DNA of 15,653 nucleotides, taken from Flammula alnicola. Taxonomy: Eukaryota > Basidiomycota > Agaricomycetes > Agaricales > Strophariaceae. The translations under genes and the position numbers were made by a program. Position 1 is the first letter of the stretch. Each line of letters starts with the position of its first letter. The stretch lies in contig JADNRV010000725.1 of the NCBI GenBank assembly GCA_015499995.1, positions 1 to 15,653 on the forward strand. Direction: 5' to 3'. Shown here in pieces: positions 1 through 8,973 of this stretch. Under the pieces are notes generated by a model that saw nothing but the letters and a program-made list of their open reading frames with translations, did not search any database and was not told the origin of the DNA.

Positions 1-1337
1 CAACCATCTGACAACTTGAATATTCCCCACACTATCAATGATCCCGCAGATATCCTACGGCAGGGCTTCCTAACCCTATACAAACGTCATCCTTCTTTGA
101 AGTCGCTGGGAATCGAGCAGTGGCCACCGAAAACGACTTTCGATACCTTGATGAAGAGGTCGCAGGGCAACCCGATCTACGCCAACACGGTTGTGAATTT
201 TGTCGGTGCCCCCATGATGATCCCAGGGCAAATTTGGAACTCGTTCTGCAGCCGACGGCGCCCATTAGACCTGAACAGGAACTGACTGCTTGTTTTGCTG
301 ATCTCGATTGCCTCTTTACAAGGATACTTTCTACTCATCGTCAGCCGAAGGCACTCGTTTGGGCTCTCGGGATCCTCCTTGTTCTCCACGACTGTGCCCA
401 GCCACAAGCCATATTCGAACATATGTTTGCAACACAGGGAGAATTTTATAATTCAGTCTTACAGGTCCTTCGCTCTTTAATGCATTTTCCGAAGAAGGAG
501 AATGATCCAGACCCTTATACACATCCGTGGGGCGTCGTGAAGAAACACGTACCCAACAAAGATGAAATGGTGAAAAGTCCATTCATAGTCCTCGCCCTTC
601 TTTCCCTCTCCACAACAATGCCAACTGCATTCACAATTCCTCTCGCGTTTCGCGACAGGGTCCATGATTCATTCTACGACTTCCTTGTCAATCCTGAACG
701 TTCGGGTCAATTTTACATCGATATACCCTTTTATCATGGAAAAATTACTTTGGCGGGCCTTGCGCTCATTGCACCTTGCATGTGGCGCCCATTGAGGTAA
801 GAACAGTCCTTCGTCGATGTGATATTAAATCGGTGGCCGACGTTTCATCTGTAGGTTAAATATCCATCGCAATCCGCCGTTCTCAGAGGAAACCTTGGAT
901 TATCTGAAATTCCACCTGCCGGACCATTTTGCGCAATGTTCTGATAGCGTGCGCGAGCAGATTATAGAAGGCCTACAAACTGCCATGCAATCACTAGCGC
1001 AACTTGACCCAGGCGATGTAGCAACATATAAAGACGATTTTCTCCACAACATGGCTATCCTTATAGTGAGTAAAATATACTTGCGTCATACATACTATTC
1101 CCATTTAAGCTTTTTTTTCAGAATATGATGATTAATAACTGGGATTCATTCGGAGAATGGGCCCATATTTCGGACAAACACAATGTTCCCGATAAACATA
1201 AGGATTTCCACAATGCCATGGATGCCATCCGCGACGACATCTTTCCCCACCGCAAGCAGCCGGGAAAGCTACGCAGAACGATATCAATGAGTGGAAGGCT
1301 GAGAACTCTGTCAACCTCAGAGAGAGTCCCGAAATAA
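1..1337 (+). pseudogene. NACHT/NLR-like protein, C-terminal part, partial, one frame break
   Basis: The reading frame is open from base 1, so the N-terminal part, including any P-loop, lies outside the window. Frame 1 reads ...DPADILRQGF...SLGIEQWP...IYANTVVNFVG, and the same protein resumes in frame 3 as HDDPRANLELVLQPTAP...FADLDCLFTRILS. This is the order of the segment after the NACHT ATPase domain in the large Agaricomycete NACHT family (recognised from memory, not searched). The switch falls in a run of five C at about 203-207; one extra base would join the frames. Exon 1 ends at 796 (intron 797-854, GTAAGA...GTAG). Exon 2 is 855-1065 (intron 1066-1121, GTGAGT...TTCAG). Exon 3 is 1122-1337 and ends in a stop. 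Both splices keep frame. The C-terminal exons carry no motif I recognise. Proteins of this class are thought to act as intracellular sensors in fungal non-self recognition. Either the gene is a young pseudogene or the base loss is a sequencing error; the intact introns and the long frame downstream favour a recent lesion or an error. Confidence 0.72.
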
Positions 1338-2589
1338 CGCCACCGTTTTCCCAAACTTCCGCGGTAGTATCCGTCGGGGTCGATCTCATACCACTATAGT
1401 GGACTGAATCATGCCAACCGATTAATATATTCCATGTCCGAGTCTGTGCTCTTTAATTCCGACTTCGTTCTATTCATGGTGACTACAGCGCAGTGGACAA
1501 ACCATCCATTCTTGTCTTCAGTGATGATCGCAGATTGTTTCGTAGGCAAGCTTAAGGAATATTTTTGTCCTCTCGTTCTAGATTACTGTCAACCTCGAAT
1601 TCGAAAATATTTGCCCATTCCTCTAAATCCTCTCGGCAGCCTAAGAGCAACCTAAGGTCATGAGGGGGCTTCTTAGGATCGTAGACAGGTTGGCCCAGAG
1701 AGGCAAGTCAAGCATCAAAGTTTCATAGACTTTGTGCTCGAGGAATATACATAAGTAATATAGGAATAGTGGCAGTGTGGCACGAAACGCGCTGGAGTAG
1801 GCCAATCAGGCTGACCCTAGGAAGCTGGGGCTCGGATACACGTCGAAGCCAAAGGCAAGGATGTATTTGGCGGAGAGTCCACTCTTTGTATATTTGTGCT
1901 AGACTTGTCTAGTAGATGTGATTGAAGTTGGGATCAAATAGATCCTACAACTTCTTATGTGGTATGTAGCATATGTATTATGTGCATAGGGTTAATGTAG
2001 TGCGGTGGTCACAATATATGGGCAAAGCCGTAGGCTTTCGTCCTGATAGCCGTTCCTGTGGGGAGAACCGAGATGAGCTGCGATTCCCATATTTTAGGAA
2101 GCCTGCGACGCATCCAGTGAATCAGGGATACCCATATTTTAGGAGCAGGGAAGGGGTTTTGTTGCTTACATTCTTAACGCATTGGGGGTATGGTTAATTT
2201 AATGCAGGGGAAGGGTGCAAGATGCCAGAGCCTAGAGGTGAGCCAGGGCTGTGGGGATGGGGGTGGGAGCACTGCATGAGTCTGGGCTGGTGAGCACAGA
2301 CGTGGTGGCGGGGTGAATTTAATAGGATCAGAATTTTAAATCAGAACTTTAGGGTGGAGCTGTGATTATCGGCTGGCAGCATCATTTGGTTGAGCGATAT
2401 TGTGGCAGATGGTTGCATGCAACTTGACGTAATTTCTAGAAGGATTTGGCATTGTAGCAGGGTCGAATGGTATGAAAGATGGATGGCTGAGCGACATTTT
2501 CTTCCTTACTTTATTGCAGGCCATTGCTCGTAAGATCCACCGCTCATTTTCAATCACATTCTTTTATCACATCCTCTCTTTATCTCAGC
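1338..2589. other. Intergenic region with palindromes and decayed repeats
   Basis: No gene is supported here. The short ORFs lack recognisable motifs and splice support. The region holds a 12-bp perfect palindrome (1391-1402), a strong hairpin (1924-1954), a second 12-bp palindrome (2412-2423), two close copies of CCCATATTTTAGGA (about 2086 and 2132), and a G-rich stretch (2200-2310) with similarity to the tandem repeat at 3349-3512. The composition and repeats suggest old, degraded mobile DNA, but no coding remnant of an element was found. Confidence 0.5.
1924..1954. repeat. Imperfect hairpin, 12-bp stem
   Basis: GAAGTTGGGATC is followed by a five-base loop and then GATCC-TA-CAACTTC, so the arms pair over 12 bp with a two-base bulge. 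It lies in non-coding DNA with no gene directly upstream, so it is not obviously a transcript end. Its role is unknown; it could be the end of a degraded element. Confidence 0.6.
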
Positions 2590-3039
2590 ATGGCTGACAT
2601 TCTCAACGTATTCGCCGACCTGTCCATTCGAAAAACAGAAGATGGCATCGTTAAACAAGAGCAGTGGAAGATGTCCTTGGAGGGATCGAGGAGCCTCCGG
2701 TCAGGACTGAGGATTCGCATTTACAAAAAAGGCTTGGGACATATGGCCCCGGTGCAGGAGGGGGTCGTTGGGAAAGTTGTGAAGCGAGAGCGTCGCTGGT
2801 TGGAGTTCAACATAATCCCCAACAATTCTGAGGTGCAGACGGCCATGGTTACCCTTCTTGCGCCATTCGAGTGGGTCAGTGTCGGCCTTTCTGGCTGGCT
2901 CATCCATTTTTTGGAATATCGCTACCTTCCAGACAATACCCCAGGCCCCTTCAAGGTGCACGCATTGTCTCAGGTTCAGGTTCCGAGACGTTCCGACCCA
3001 AAGAACCGTATTAGGGATCTTGTTTTCACTGAGGGATAG
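2590..3039 (+). CDS. Hypothetical protein, 149 residues, uncertain
   Basis: An uninterrupted ORF that starts at an ATG in a reasonable context (CAGCATGGC) and ends with TAG at 3037-3039. The frame is open further upstream, but the conserved-looking part begins at MADILNVFADLSIRK. The product is mixed in charge, has a basic central part (GKVVKRERRWLEF) and one hydrophobic stretch (about residues 95-115, WVSVGLSGWLIHFLEY). There is no signal peptide and no motif I recognise. A competing ORF of similar length runs on the opposite strand (2701-3084), which weakens the call. It is a single exon, unlike most genes in the window, and is flanked on both sides by copies of a decayed repeat, so it may be a species-specific gene, a fragment, or chance. 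Confidence 0.35.
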   Translation: MADILNVFADLSIRKTEDGIVKQEQWKMSLEGSRSLRSGLRIRIYKKGLGHMAPVQEGVVGKVVKRERRWLEFNIIPNNSEVQTAMVTLLAPFEWVSVGLSGWLIHFLEYRYLPDNTPGPFKVHALSQVQVPRRSDPKNRIRDLVFTEG

Positions 3040-3811
3040 AGTAGGAATGAGGGAAGTTGCATATAGTTGGGGCAGTTCAGTCATGGTGTCGCATGGTTCA
3101 TTTGTAGTGACATTGGGAATATTATTTGGCTCTTAGTGTTGGTTATGTCTTATTTAATCACACAATCAAGAGGCGCAAGATAGATTCATTGGTTGGTGCA
3201 TTAGGTAGTGAGCTCATTGTGAGGCAGACCTAGTAGTTGGCAGAGCCCTGTATCCTGGCAAGGGCAAGTGGTCTGGTTTTGCGAAAAACTGGCAGGAGGG
3301 GCCATGGTTCCAGGCACGCAATGCCGAAGACAAAATAAGGATGAGTCTGGGCCAGCGAGGACAGATGCAGAGGCAAGGGCGATCATAGATGGACAAAGTA
3401 GGACTGAGCGAGGGAATCTATGATTCCTGCGGTGCATCCGGTGAGTCGATCCCGTACTGTGCGGGCCTGGGCTAGCAAGGACAGATGCAGGGGGAAGGCA
3501 ATCGATGACGGCGAGGAAGGTTGCGAAATCCATAATGAATACTAAGAAAGTGTTGTCGCGTGTTTTGAGAATGGCTTTGAGCGAGGCTGCGGCATTCAGA
3601 GGTGTCGTCTCGGTTGACTCTGATTGCGTGCTAATTGCCACATGTGTCAGGGAAGGTAAATCGGCGACAGTGGGGTAGTTGGGGTGGATGGTGATGGAGA
3701 TTCCACGTTCTGTTCTTGGTTGAATTGCCTCGGTCTATGTACGCCAGTTGTATCGTGGGTATTGAGCTGCAATAATTGCCCCTCTAGCCTGCATTGTAGA
3801 TCACGGGTGTG
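3040..3811. other. Intergenic, repeat-containing, no supported gene
   Basis: The only long ORF (3201-3641, minus) owes its length to the tandem repeat: its peptide contains the near-duplicate segments PASVLASPGP and SASVLAGPDS. It has no other support and is not called as a gene. Confidence 0.5.
3349..3512. repeat. Decayed direct repeat, period 120 bp
   Basis: GGGCCAGCGAGGACAGATGC at 3349 and GGGCTAGCAAGGACAGATGC at 3469 are exactly 120 bp apart, and similarity continues for more than 40 bp (to about 3392 and 3512). A weaker third copy lies at about 2278-2310 (GTCTGGGCTGGTGAGCACAGA). The neighbouring text CCTGCG..GCATCC.GTGA also occurs twice, at about 2103 and 3426. The copies differ by several substitutions, so the repeat is old. 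Confidence 0.7.
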
Positions 3812-4085
3812 AGATGTAGCGTGTAGCATTGGCGCATAGCATGTAGCACATGGCATTGGTGCGTAGCATCATGTAGCGTATAGCGTAGCATGTAGCATTG
3901 GCGCGTAGCATGTAGCATGTAGCATGTAGCATGTAGCGTGTAGCATGTAGCATGTAGTATTGGCGCATAGCGTCATGTAGCGTGTAGCATGTAGCATGTA
4001 GCATGTAGTATTGGCGCATAGCATCATGTAGCGTGTAGCGTGTAGCATGTAGCATGTAGCGCGTAGCATTGCATGTGATGTAGCG
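3812..4085. repeat. Heptamer satellite (TAGCATG)n with higher-order units
   Basis: The core is a 7-bp unit, TAGCATG, with frequent TAGCGTG variants. It is interrupted at intervals by a longer insert reading TATTGGCGCATAGC(A/G)TCATG, giving a second-order period of about 54 bp, with clear copies starting near 3957 and 4010 and more diverged ones before 3957. Translated on the minus strand it gives repetitive peptides such as MLHATRYMLHAT; these come from the repeat and are not genes. It ends about 25 bp past the stop codon of the minus-strand pseudogene. Confidence 0.9.
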
Positions 4086-4108
4086 GGATGGAGCAGGTAT
4101 TATGTTGA

Positions 4109-5119
4109 TTAGGAATCATGTTTCGAGAGAGGTAGAAATAAGTTGTTAGTGATATTCAAATTATATCGAAGGAGGTGGGTTGCTAACCTTAGGACACCGG
4201 CAACTTGTCGATCATTCCATAGCTCGCTCGCAATCCTGTCTAATTGTTGCTCATTTATGATGCTGATATCGAATACTGGTTCATCTGATGTTGTGTTTCT
4301 CAGAGCATCGTGCCATTCTCGTCGGACCTGCGCTTGGTATTTGAGTAACGCCGCTTCTCCGTTTTCTTTGGTGCGCAGTCGATGGTTTTCGAGGTGGAGG
4401 TAGAAAGTTGCGAGTGCGAATACGTAGCTTTCTGGCCATCCTGTTTCGGCCATTTTTGCGAGCATGGTATTCTTAGCGAGAGTCATCTGCTTCCATGATA
4501 GGTTTTCGTCCGATACGATTTTGCTCGAGGCTTTATGTGCCGCCATGGGTTTGAATGCCATGGTTTTGTCGACTTTGGTGATCATGAAGCTATCCTGAGA
4601 GATCGTTTGATCGTACTTTTCGCTTCGACGCAAGCTTCTGGGGTGAAGTAGTGTAGTTCTACGTATTCGTGTTCTTCCAGTTTGTGAATGGCAAACGCGA
4701 CGGACGAGGGGTCGATTCTGTTGCCACTGGTTTGTTGGCTTGGAAGGGACGTAGTTTAGCTTTCTTCTTCGCTAGAGGTCGTTGGGGGTTTTGCCTGTTC
4801 AGCGATATGATGGTGAGGTTCCAGCGCGGCGGCGGCGGCGGCGGGGGTTCTTGCTGCTGCTGTGGTGGTTGAATCTGTTGACCCTGCTGCCTGTGCCATT
4901 GCTGCTTGCGGGCCACCTGGTCCGCTTCGAGCTGCAGGTTCCATGCTGCTATCTTGTCGTTTTGGTCAGCATTCCACGCTGCTGTCATTCTCTCAGTGGC
5001 CTCTGCTGGTGTGATTCCTTCGGCTTGTGCGACTGCATTGCGAGCGAAGTCATATACCGTTATTGTGAAGTCGGGCTGGACAGAGATGTTGGATCGTGAA
5101 GGATTCTCGCAGCTGCCAT
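4109..5119 (-). pseudogene. Broken repetitive Agaricomycete gene of unknown function
   Basis: Read on the minus strand, the protein starts at an ATG at 5119 (MAAARILHDPTSLS), continues after a frame break near 5085 with QPDFTITVYDFARNAVAQAE and a segment ending AAWNADQNDKIAAWNLQLEAD, then a Gln/Pro-rich stretch with eight consecutive prolines (about 4820-4870). A second break near 4695 leads into FAIHKLEEHEYVELHYFTPEAC, and a third near 4625 into DKTMAFKPMAAHKASSKIV, with ...ALLKYQAQVRREWHDAL and VFDISIINEQQLDRIA near the end. I recognise this as resembling a multi-copy protein family found in repeat-rich regions of mushroom genomes, which may belong to a mobile element (a gag-like role is only a guess). 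Three frameshifts in about 1 kb make it a pseudogene, although the intervening blocks are well conserved, so inactivation is fairly recent. No reverse transcriptase, integrase or transposase was seen beside it. Confidence 0.7.
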
Positions 5120-5447
5120 CGATTGTGAGTTACAATTTTGGAAATTCAAGACTCCGAAAAGGTCGAGGTTGATTCGGTTCTTCAAGGGAAAAACGCCAGG
5201 GAACGGGTGTGTTTAACAAACTAGAATGTATTGTGAAGCAAGTGAAAGAAAGCGGCGAGATCCAGCGACGAACGTTGGTCTCGCGTCTTTGGGATGACGG
5301 TCACTGAGAGAGAAACGTGTTACGTGTATCGACTGTGACTGTCACGGCACTGATACAAAGACCGACTTCTAACTCTGCGCTCATTCTTCACTTCGTTGTA
5401 GAATATACACTTTGAACCGTTGCCAGCCGTTGCCACGCTTGCGAAAA
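5120..5447. other. Intergenic, between the pseudogene start and the gene A promoter
   Basis: No gene or repeat is supported. The stretch separates the divergently oriented minus-strand pseudogene and gene A. Confidence 0.5.
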
Positions 5448-5461
5448 ACATCACGTGATGT
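5448..5461. promoter_or_regulatory. 14-bp palindrome ACATCACGTGATGT upstream of gene A
   Basis: This is a perfect inverted repeat around a CACGTG core, the type bound by bHLH or some bZIP factors (known for the motif, inferred here). It lies 148 bp upstream of the TATA box and about 283 bp upstream of the gene A start. The same 14 bp occur in the equivalent place upstream of psi-A' (11570-11583), although the flanking sequence has diverged there. Confidence 0.6.
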
Positions 5462-5608
5462 ATGTGCAGCATGGCTGCAGGCTGCTTTAAGCTTAAAAGC
5501 TTTGACCGTATGGGCACATAATGCATTGCACAATATTGAGGGTCTCATCTTGCTACGCTTTTTGCTCTCTTTGTTACTGTGCCACTGGTTACCTCGTCTG
5601 GATTCCAT

Positions 5609-5614
5609 TATAAA
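5609..5614 (+). promoter_or_regulatory. TATA box of gene A
   Basis: TATAAA sits in the context TCCATTATAAAGTCTGAATT, 130 bp upstream of the start codon. This whole stretch is identical upstream of psi-A', which supports a core-promoter role. The transcription start would be near 5640. Confidence 0.6.
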
Positions 5615-5743
5615 GTCTGAATTACTGCCACGAGTCCGCTCCGAACACCAGCGCAATTCAACTTCGTATACTCACAAAAAGACACCACTGCTGACACGGC
5701 ACCTTGTTTTATTCCGCTCTTCACATCACTTCGATCTACTTCG

Positions 5744-7428
5744 ATGTCAGGATTCGTCACGATGCCAGATGTTGACTGGCTGCCCCCGCGCTCGGGTGAT
5801 TGCCCCTGCACCTTTAATACATGTCCATCGGTTATTGCCGCATGCAAGCTGGCACGATTGCAACCTCGATGGCAGGCAGTGATTGTTGCCGGAAAAGAAA
5901 GCCCAACTTCGGTGTTCCTCCTCAAAGTAGCAAATGCTACAATAACAGATCCCCGTTACAGACGATCGGGTGCAGCCACCATATTTATTCGCCACATCCT
6001 ACAAGGCAAAACGACAGATGGGAACCCCCACTGGGAGTCTTCTGTCATGGGCATCATCAATGTCTTCGCTTCCATCATCCAGACCCACTCCGAAGTGCAA
6101 GATGCAGCCATAATTCGGGAGGTGCATGCGTCATATCATAGCATCCTCGACATTATCTGGAAGGATTTCCACTTCTTAACTGGTCAGGGAACGGTCGCTG
6201 ATACGAGGAGGGCCATAACGTCCAAGATGATCGGTTTCTTTGCCCGTGATCCTGACATGAAGCGGTATTTATTCTGTACTACTGACTGTTCACGCATTGA
6301 CTACCTTTATTGTAATAGGACCATGTATGACGAGAAAACCCTCAAAGTCATTTTACACTGTTGGTTGGAAACGGCCCCCGATTCGCCCACTCGAAAATCT
6401 CCGATGGATACGGCGTCTCACATGTTTGCTTTCAAGGATTTCTTGGGGAATAAGCCTCCTCCCGATTTCTTGGAGAACGCGTTCAAGGCCTTCAAAGTCA
6501 CAACATTCATTTCTCAAGTAAATTTCAGACTGAAACACAAGAAATTACTCGGAGAGCCTTTGGAACAGGAGATATTGTTGCTCTCCTACTTCACCCCTGC
6601 AAAGCGACCCGTCTTCCCTCACCTCGTTGAAGGGAAGATTCATAAACAGGTCGCAGTCGCTTTACGTTGTCACTTGAGGAGTGAAGTCATGCAAGACGCC
6701 AAAGTTACGGAGGATTTACTTGAACAGGGGGGTACTTTCATGCAGTAAGCCACCATATGACTCGTCCGACTTGGGTTCAACATTTAACTGGATATTATTT
6801 TCTATCATCTCTAGGCATTTATTAATGCAATCAGATGACACCATGGAGATGTTCACCGACCTCCTCACAAGTACATGTATGGCCGAAGTCGGTGTCACAG
6901 CCTTGAAGATCGCCAATAAAACCCATTCGTACGAGGCATTGGCGTGGTATGAAATCTTCGTGAAGATCAAGCACAGCATGACGTGCAAAAATCGCTCTGG
7001 GTGCGATTACCATGCCACGCCGCCCTTCCTTGAGGCCGCGAGAACTTCTTTAGAACGTATCGCGATCCCTACGATGATCGCGCTGCAGGACGACCTCGGC
7101 AGCGAGACGAAGTACCTTCTCTTGTGGTACGACCTCATGAAACTACTAGGGATCACGGACATGTCCATCAGGGAGAGATACCGTGTGGATAAGAAATGCT
7201 GTAACTTACAATGCCCCGCGCGCAATTCGGGTGTTCACAGTGCGAAGAAGTCGACTTGCACGGTTTGCCGGTCGGTCTTCTATTGCGATCGCGCGTGTCA
7301 GAAGAGGCAAGTGTCTTTCTTGTAAAAAGCATTTCTAGTGACAACTGAGAGCTGCCTTACTTAGCGATTGGCCAACTCATAAACTTGAATGTGAAAAGCT
7401 TGCGAAGGAGGCATGGGAAGATGTTTAA
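5744..7428 (+). CDS. MYND-type zinc finger protein (gene A), 518 residues
   Basis: Three exons: 5744-6744, 6815-7306 and 7365-7428. Intron 1 is canonical (GTAAGC...CTCTAG). Intron 2 must start with GC (AG|GCAAGT...TTAG) to keep frame. The joined product has 518 residues. The C-terminus is a MYND finger: CNLQC (Cys 463 and 467), CTVC (482 and 485), YCDRAC (491 and 495), then DWPTHKLEC (His 503 and Cys 507), which fits the C-x3-C / C-x7-H-x3-C spacing of the family. MYND fingers bind two zinc ions and serve as protein-protein modules. The first 450 residues are a helical-looking region without a catalytic motif I recognise, as is common in the large MYND families of mushrooms. There is no signal peptide, so the product is probably nuclear or cytosolic. 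The start at 5744 is shared with psi-A'; a second in-frame ATG six codons later has a better context (A at -3). A degraded paralogue lies at 10005-11348. The specific role is unknown. Confidence 0.85.
7307..7364 (+). other. GC-AG intron interrupting the MYND finger
   Basis: The 58-nt intron reads AG|GCAAGT at the donor and ends TTAG. Only this donor joins CDRACQK to DWPTHKLEC in frame with exact MYND spacing. A GT donor downstream at 7321 would stay in frame but insert five residues between the fourth zinc-ligand pair and the DW motif. The donor matches the usual strong consensus of GC-AG introns. Confidence 0.75.
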
Positions 7429-8282
7429 TTGGCTATTAGTTCAATCCGCGTTATTTGAGAAGAATGTCAATCCAATTATTTGATTGTACAGTAGTTAGTT
7501 GTATTACGCTGTCTCATCTTGGTATACCCAATATTTCTGATTATTGGCTACTTACTTGACTCGACCTTCGGAGAAGAGGCTCGTCCTCGCATGCGTAGAC
7601 CTCGGCAGTCTTAACCTCCTTTTCACTATTCCGTTCCCTGTTACTCGGACATTTCTTCGAAAATTGTGATTTTGGACGTCAAATTCGTCCCAGTCATTTC
7701 ATTCGAAGTTGCGGAATGAATAAACGTCTTGTATCCACTGCTTTAAACCCATGAGCAGTGCTTCGTAGATCAGATTAGATTCAATAGGATCGCCGCCGAT
7801 TCGCCGGCTGGGCATTCATGTGCCAGCGTGTGATGCAAATGCAACCAACCCAGAAGTTATAATTAGAACCGACCTCTCTTGCCTGCGACGCGTTCCCGAG
7901 CACCCGCAAGTTCCCCTCGACAGCAATTATAATAGACTGCGCCCTGGTCAATATAAGTCGCAGCTCTGTTCTCTGCAAGGACTCCCACGAACTCGAACAC
8001 GAGTAAGCCCTTATTTAGTTCTTGTTCTTTACTTCTTAATTCGATGTTCCTACTTCATTTTCGTAGATGCTCTCTCTCAGAGAATGACCTCCGCGCACGT
8101 ACTGCTGCTGACACTTTGAATGACTACCTCGTCATGCACCGTGCACGTAACGAAAAGAGAGAAGAACAGCCCATGTCATACCAAGGACGACTTGCTTGAA
8201 GAGACCGGACTCCGGAGATGAATGGGTTTCGCTCCTCCAGGTACTTGAACCCCTTGCTTTCCGGATCAGTGAGATCATGGCC
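7429..8282. other. Intergenic, possible 3' UTR of gene A and unassigned DNA
   Basis: AATAAA at 7719-7724 could be a poly(A) signal for gene A, although it lies nearly 300 bp past the stop. A frame near 8078-8200 (ENDLRARTAADTLNDYLVMHRARNEKREEQ) looks protein-like and follows a plausible GT...TAG intron (8002-8067), but it soon stops and cannot be extended convincingly. It may be a fragment of a dead gene that I cannot name. Confidence 0.35.
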
Positions 8283-8296
8283 AAACCAAGTGTGTG

Positions 8297-8331
<35 letters not shown>

Positions 8332-8378
8332 ACAATTTTATACCGGTGCACGAACGCAGTCCGAAACCAAGTGTGTGT
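8283..8378 (-). mobile_element. Short poly(A)-tailed retroposed insert with 15-bp target duplication
   Basis: AAACCAAGTGTGTGT occurs perfectly at 8283-8297 and 8364-8378. Between the copies are a run of T (ending at 8325) and about 38 bp of unique sequence. On the minus strand this reads: target copy, a short sequence containing GTGCACCGGTATAAAATTG, a poly(A) run of nearly 30, target copy. A poly(A) tail plus a 15-bp duplication is the hallmark of LINE-type target-primed reverse transcription. The insert is too short to carry a gene and is probably a severely 5'-truncated copy of a transcript. Confidence 0.7.
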
Positions 8379-8840
8379 AATACCATATACTATCTGGACC
8401 AACTGCTGGAGGAGGAGAACATCTCGACACATATTCCGATGAACAAGGCAGGGAGCTCAAGAGGACCCCGTTTCATGTCATCATCATGTGAGTCAAGCTT
8501 CACATTGTCATGTCATTAAACTGATGTCGTATGATGGATTAGGTGCTTTTGTCTGGAACTATTTCCCCTTTCATACGCGGGTCAGAAACTTGAGCTGGCA
8601 AGAAACCAGGAGCTTAACATGGAGTGGAGGTCAGTTTGGAAACCAGAGCATTTGGAGAAGCTCAGAGGCGAAAGACACGGCGCAGGAAGAACAACGTATG
8701 AGATGAAGAGCATTCGCAAGATCATCGCCATTGCTGACTCGGCACGTACTGGAGTCCTGGGGCACCCTTGCTTGATATTCGTTGTCAGAACGTCAAAGAA
8801 GCAGTGCAACGCGTTTCAAAGCCGGTCAAAGTCCGTAGTC
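8379..8840. other. Unassigned DNA upstream of gene B
   Basis: Two ORFs (about 8397-8510, LEEENISTHIPMNKAG; and 8619-8780, WRSVWKPEHLEKLRGERHG) have protein-like composition but no family I recognise and no clear joining introns. Similarity to the gene B' upstream region begins only at GAAGCAGTGCAAC (about 8799). Confidence 0.3.
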
Positions 8841-8848
8841 TATATAAA
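8841..8848 (+). promoter_or_regulatory. TATA box of gene B
   Basis: TATATAAA lies 133 bp before the start codon. Gene B' has TATATAAG at almost the same distance, and the leader from TTTCTTCAGCTGGTCTC to the ATG is nearly identical in both, which supports this core promoter. Confidence 0.65.
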
Positions 8849-8973
8849 CCCTCCCGCCCATATTTTCTGTTTCTTCAGCTGGTCTCTCCTCCCCCCTCGC
8901 AAATAATCGATTCGTGTTGATCACAATCTCTCTGCCCTTCTCAATTTCATCGAACCACTTCAATCAATTAAAT

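Noticed and set aside
1860..1980. Possible end of a copia-type LTR next to TGGTAT
   Set aside because: The match to a primer binding site covers only six bases and no second LTR or pol sequence is present.
3201..3641. 146-codon minus-strand ORF
   Set aside because: Its internal similarity follows from the 120-bp DNA repeat, and nothing else supports coding.
3801..4069. Long minus-strand ORFs rich in Met, Leu, His, Ala, Tyr and Cys
   Set aside because: They are translations of the 7-bp satellite; two frames are open at once and the peptide is purely repetitive.
4782..5172. Plus-strand ORFs opposite the broken repetitive gene
   Set aside because: The minus-strand frames show consistent protein blocks, while the plus-strand ones derive from complementary GC-rich and CAG-type repeats.
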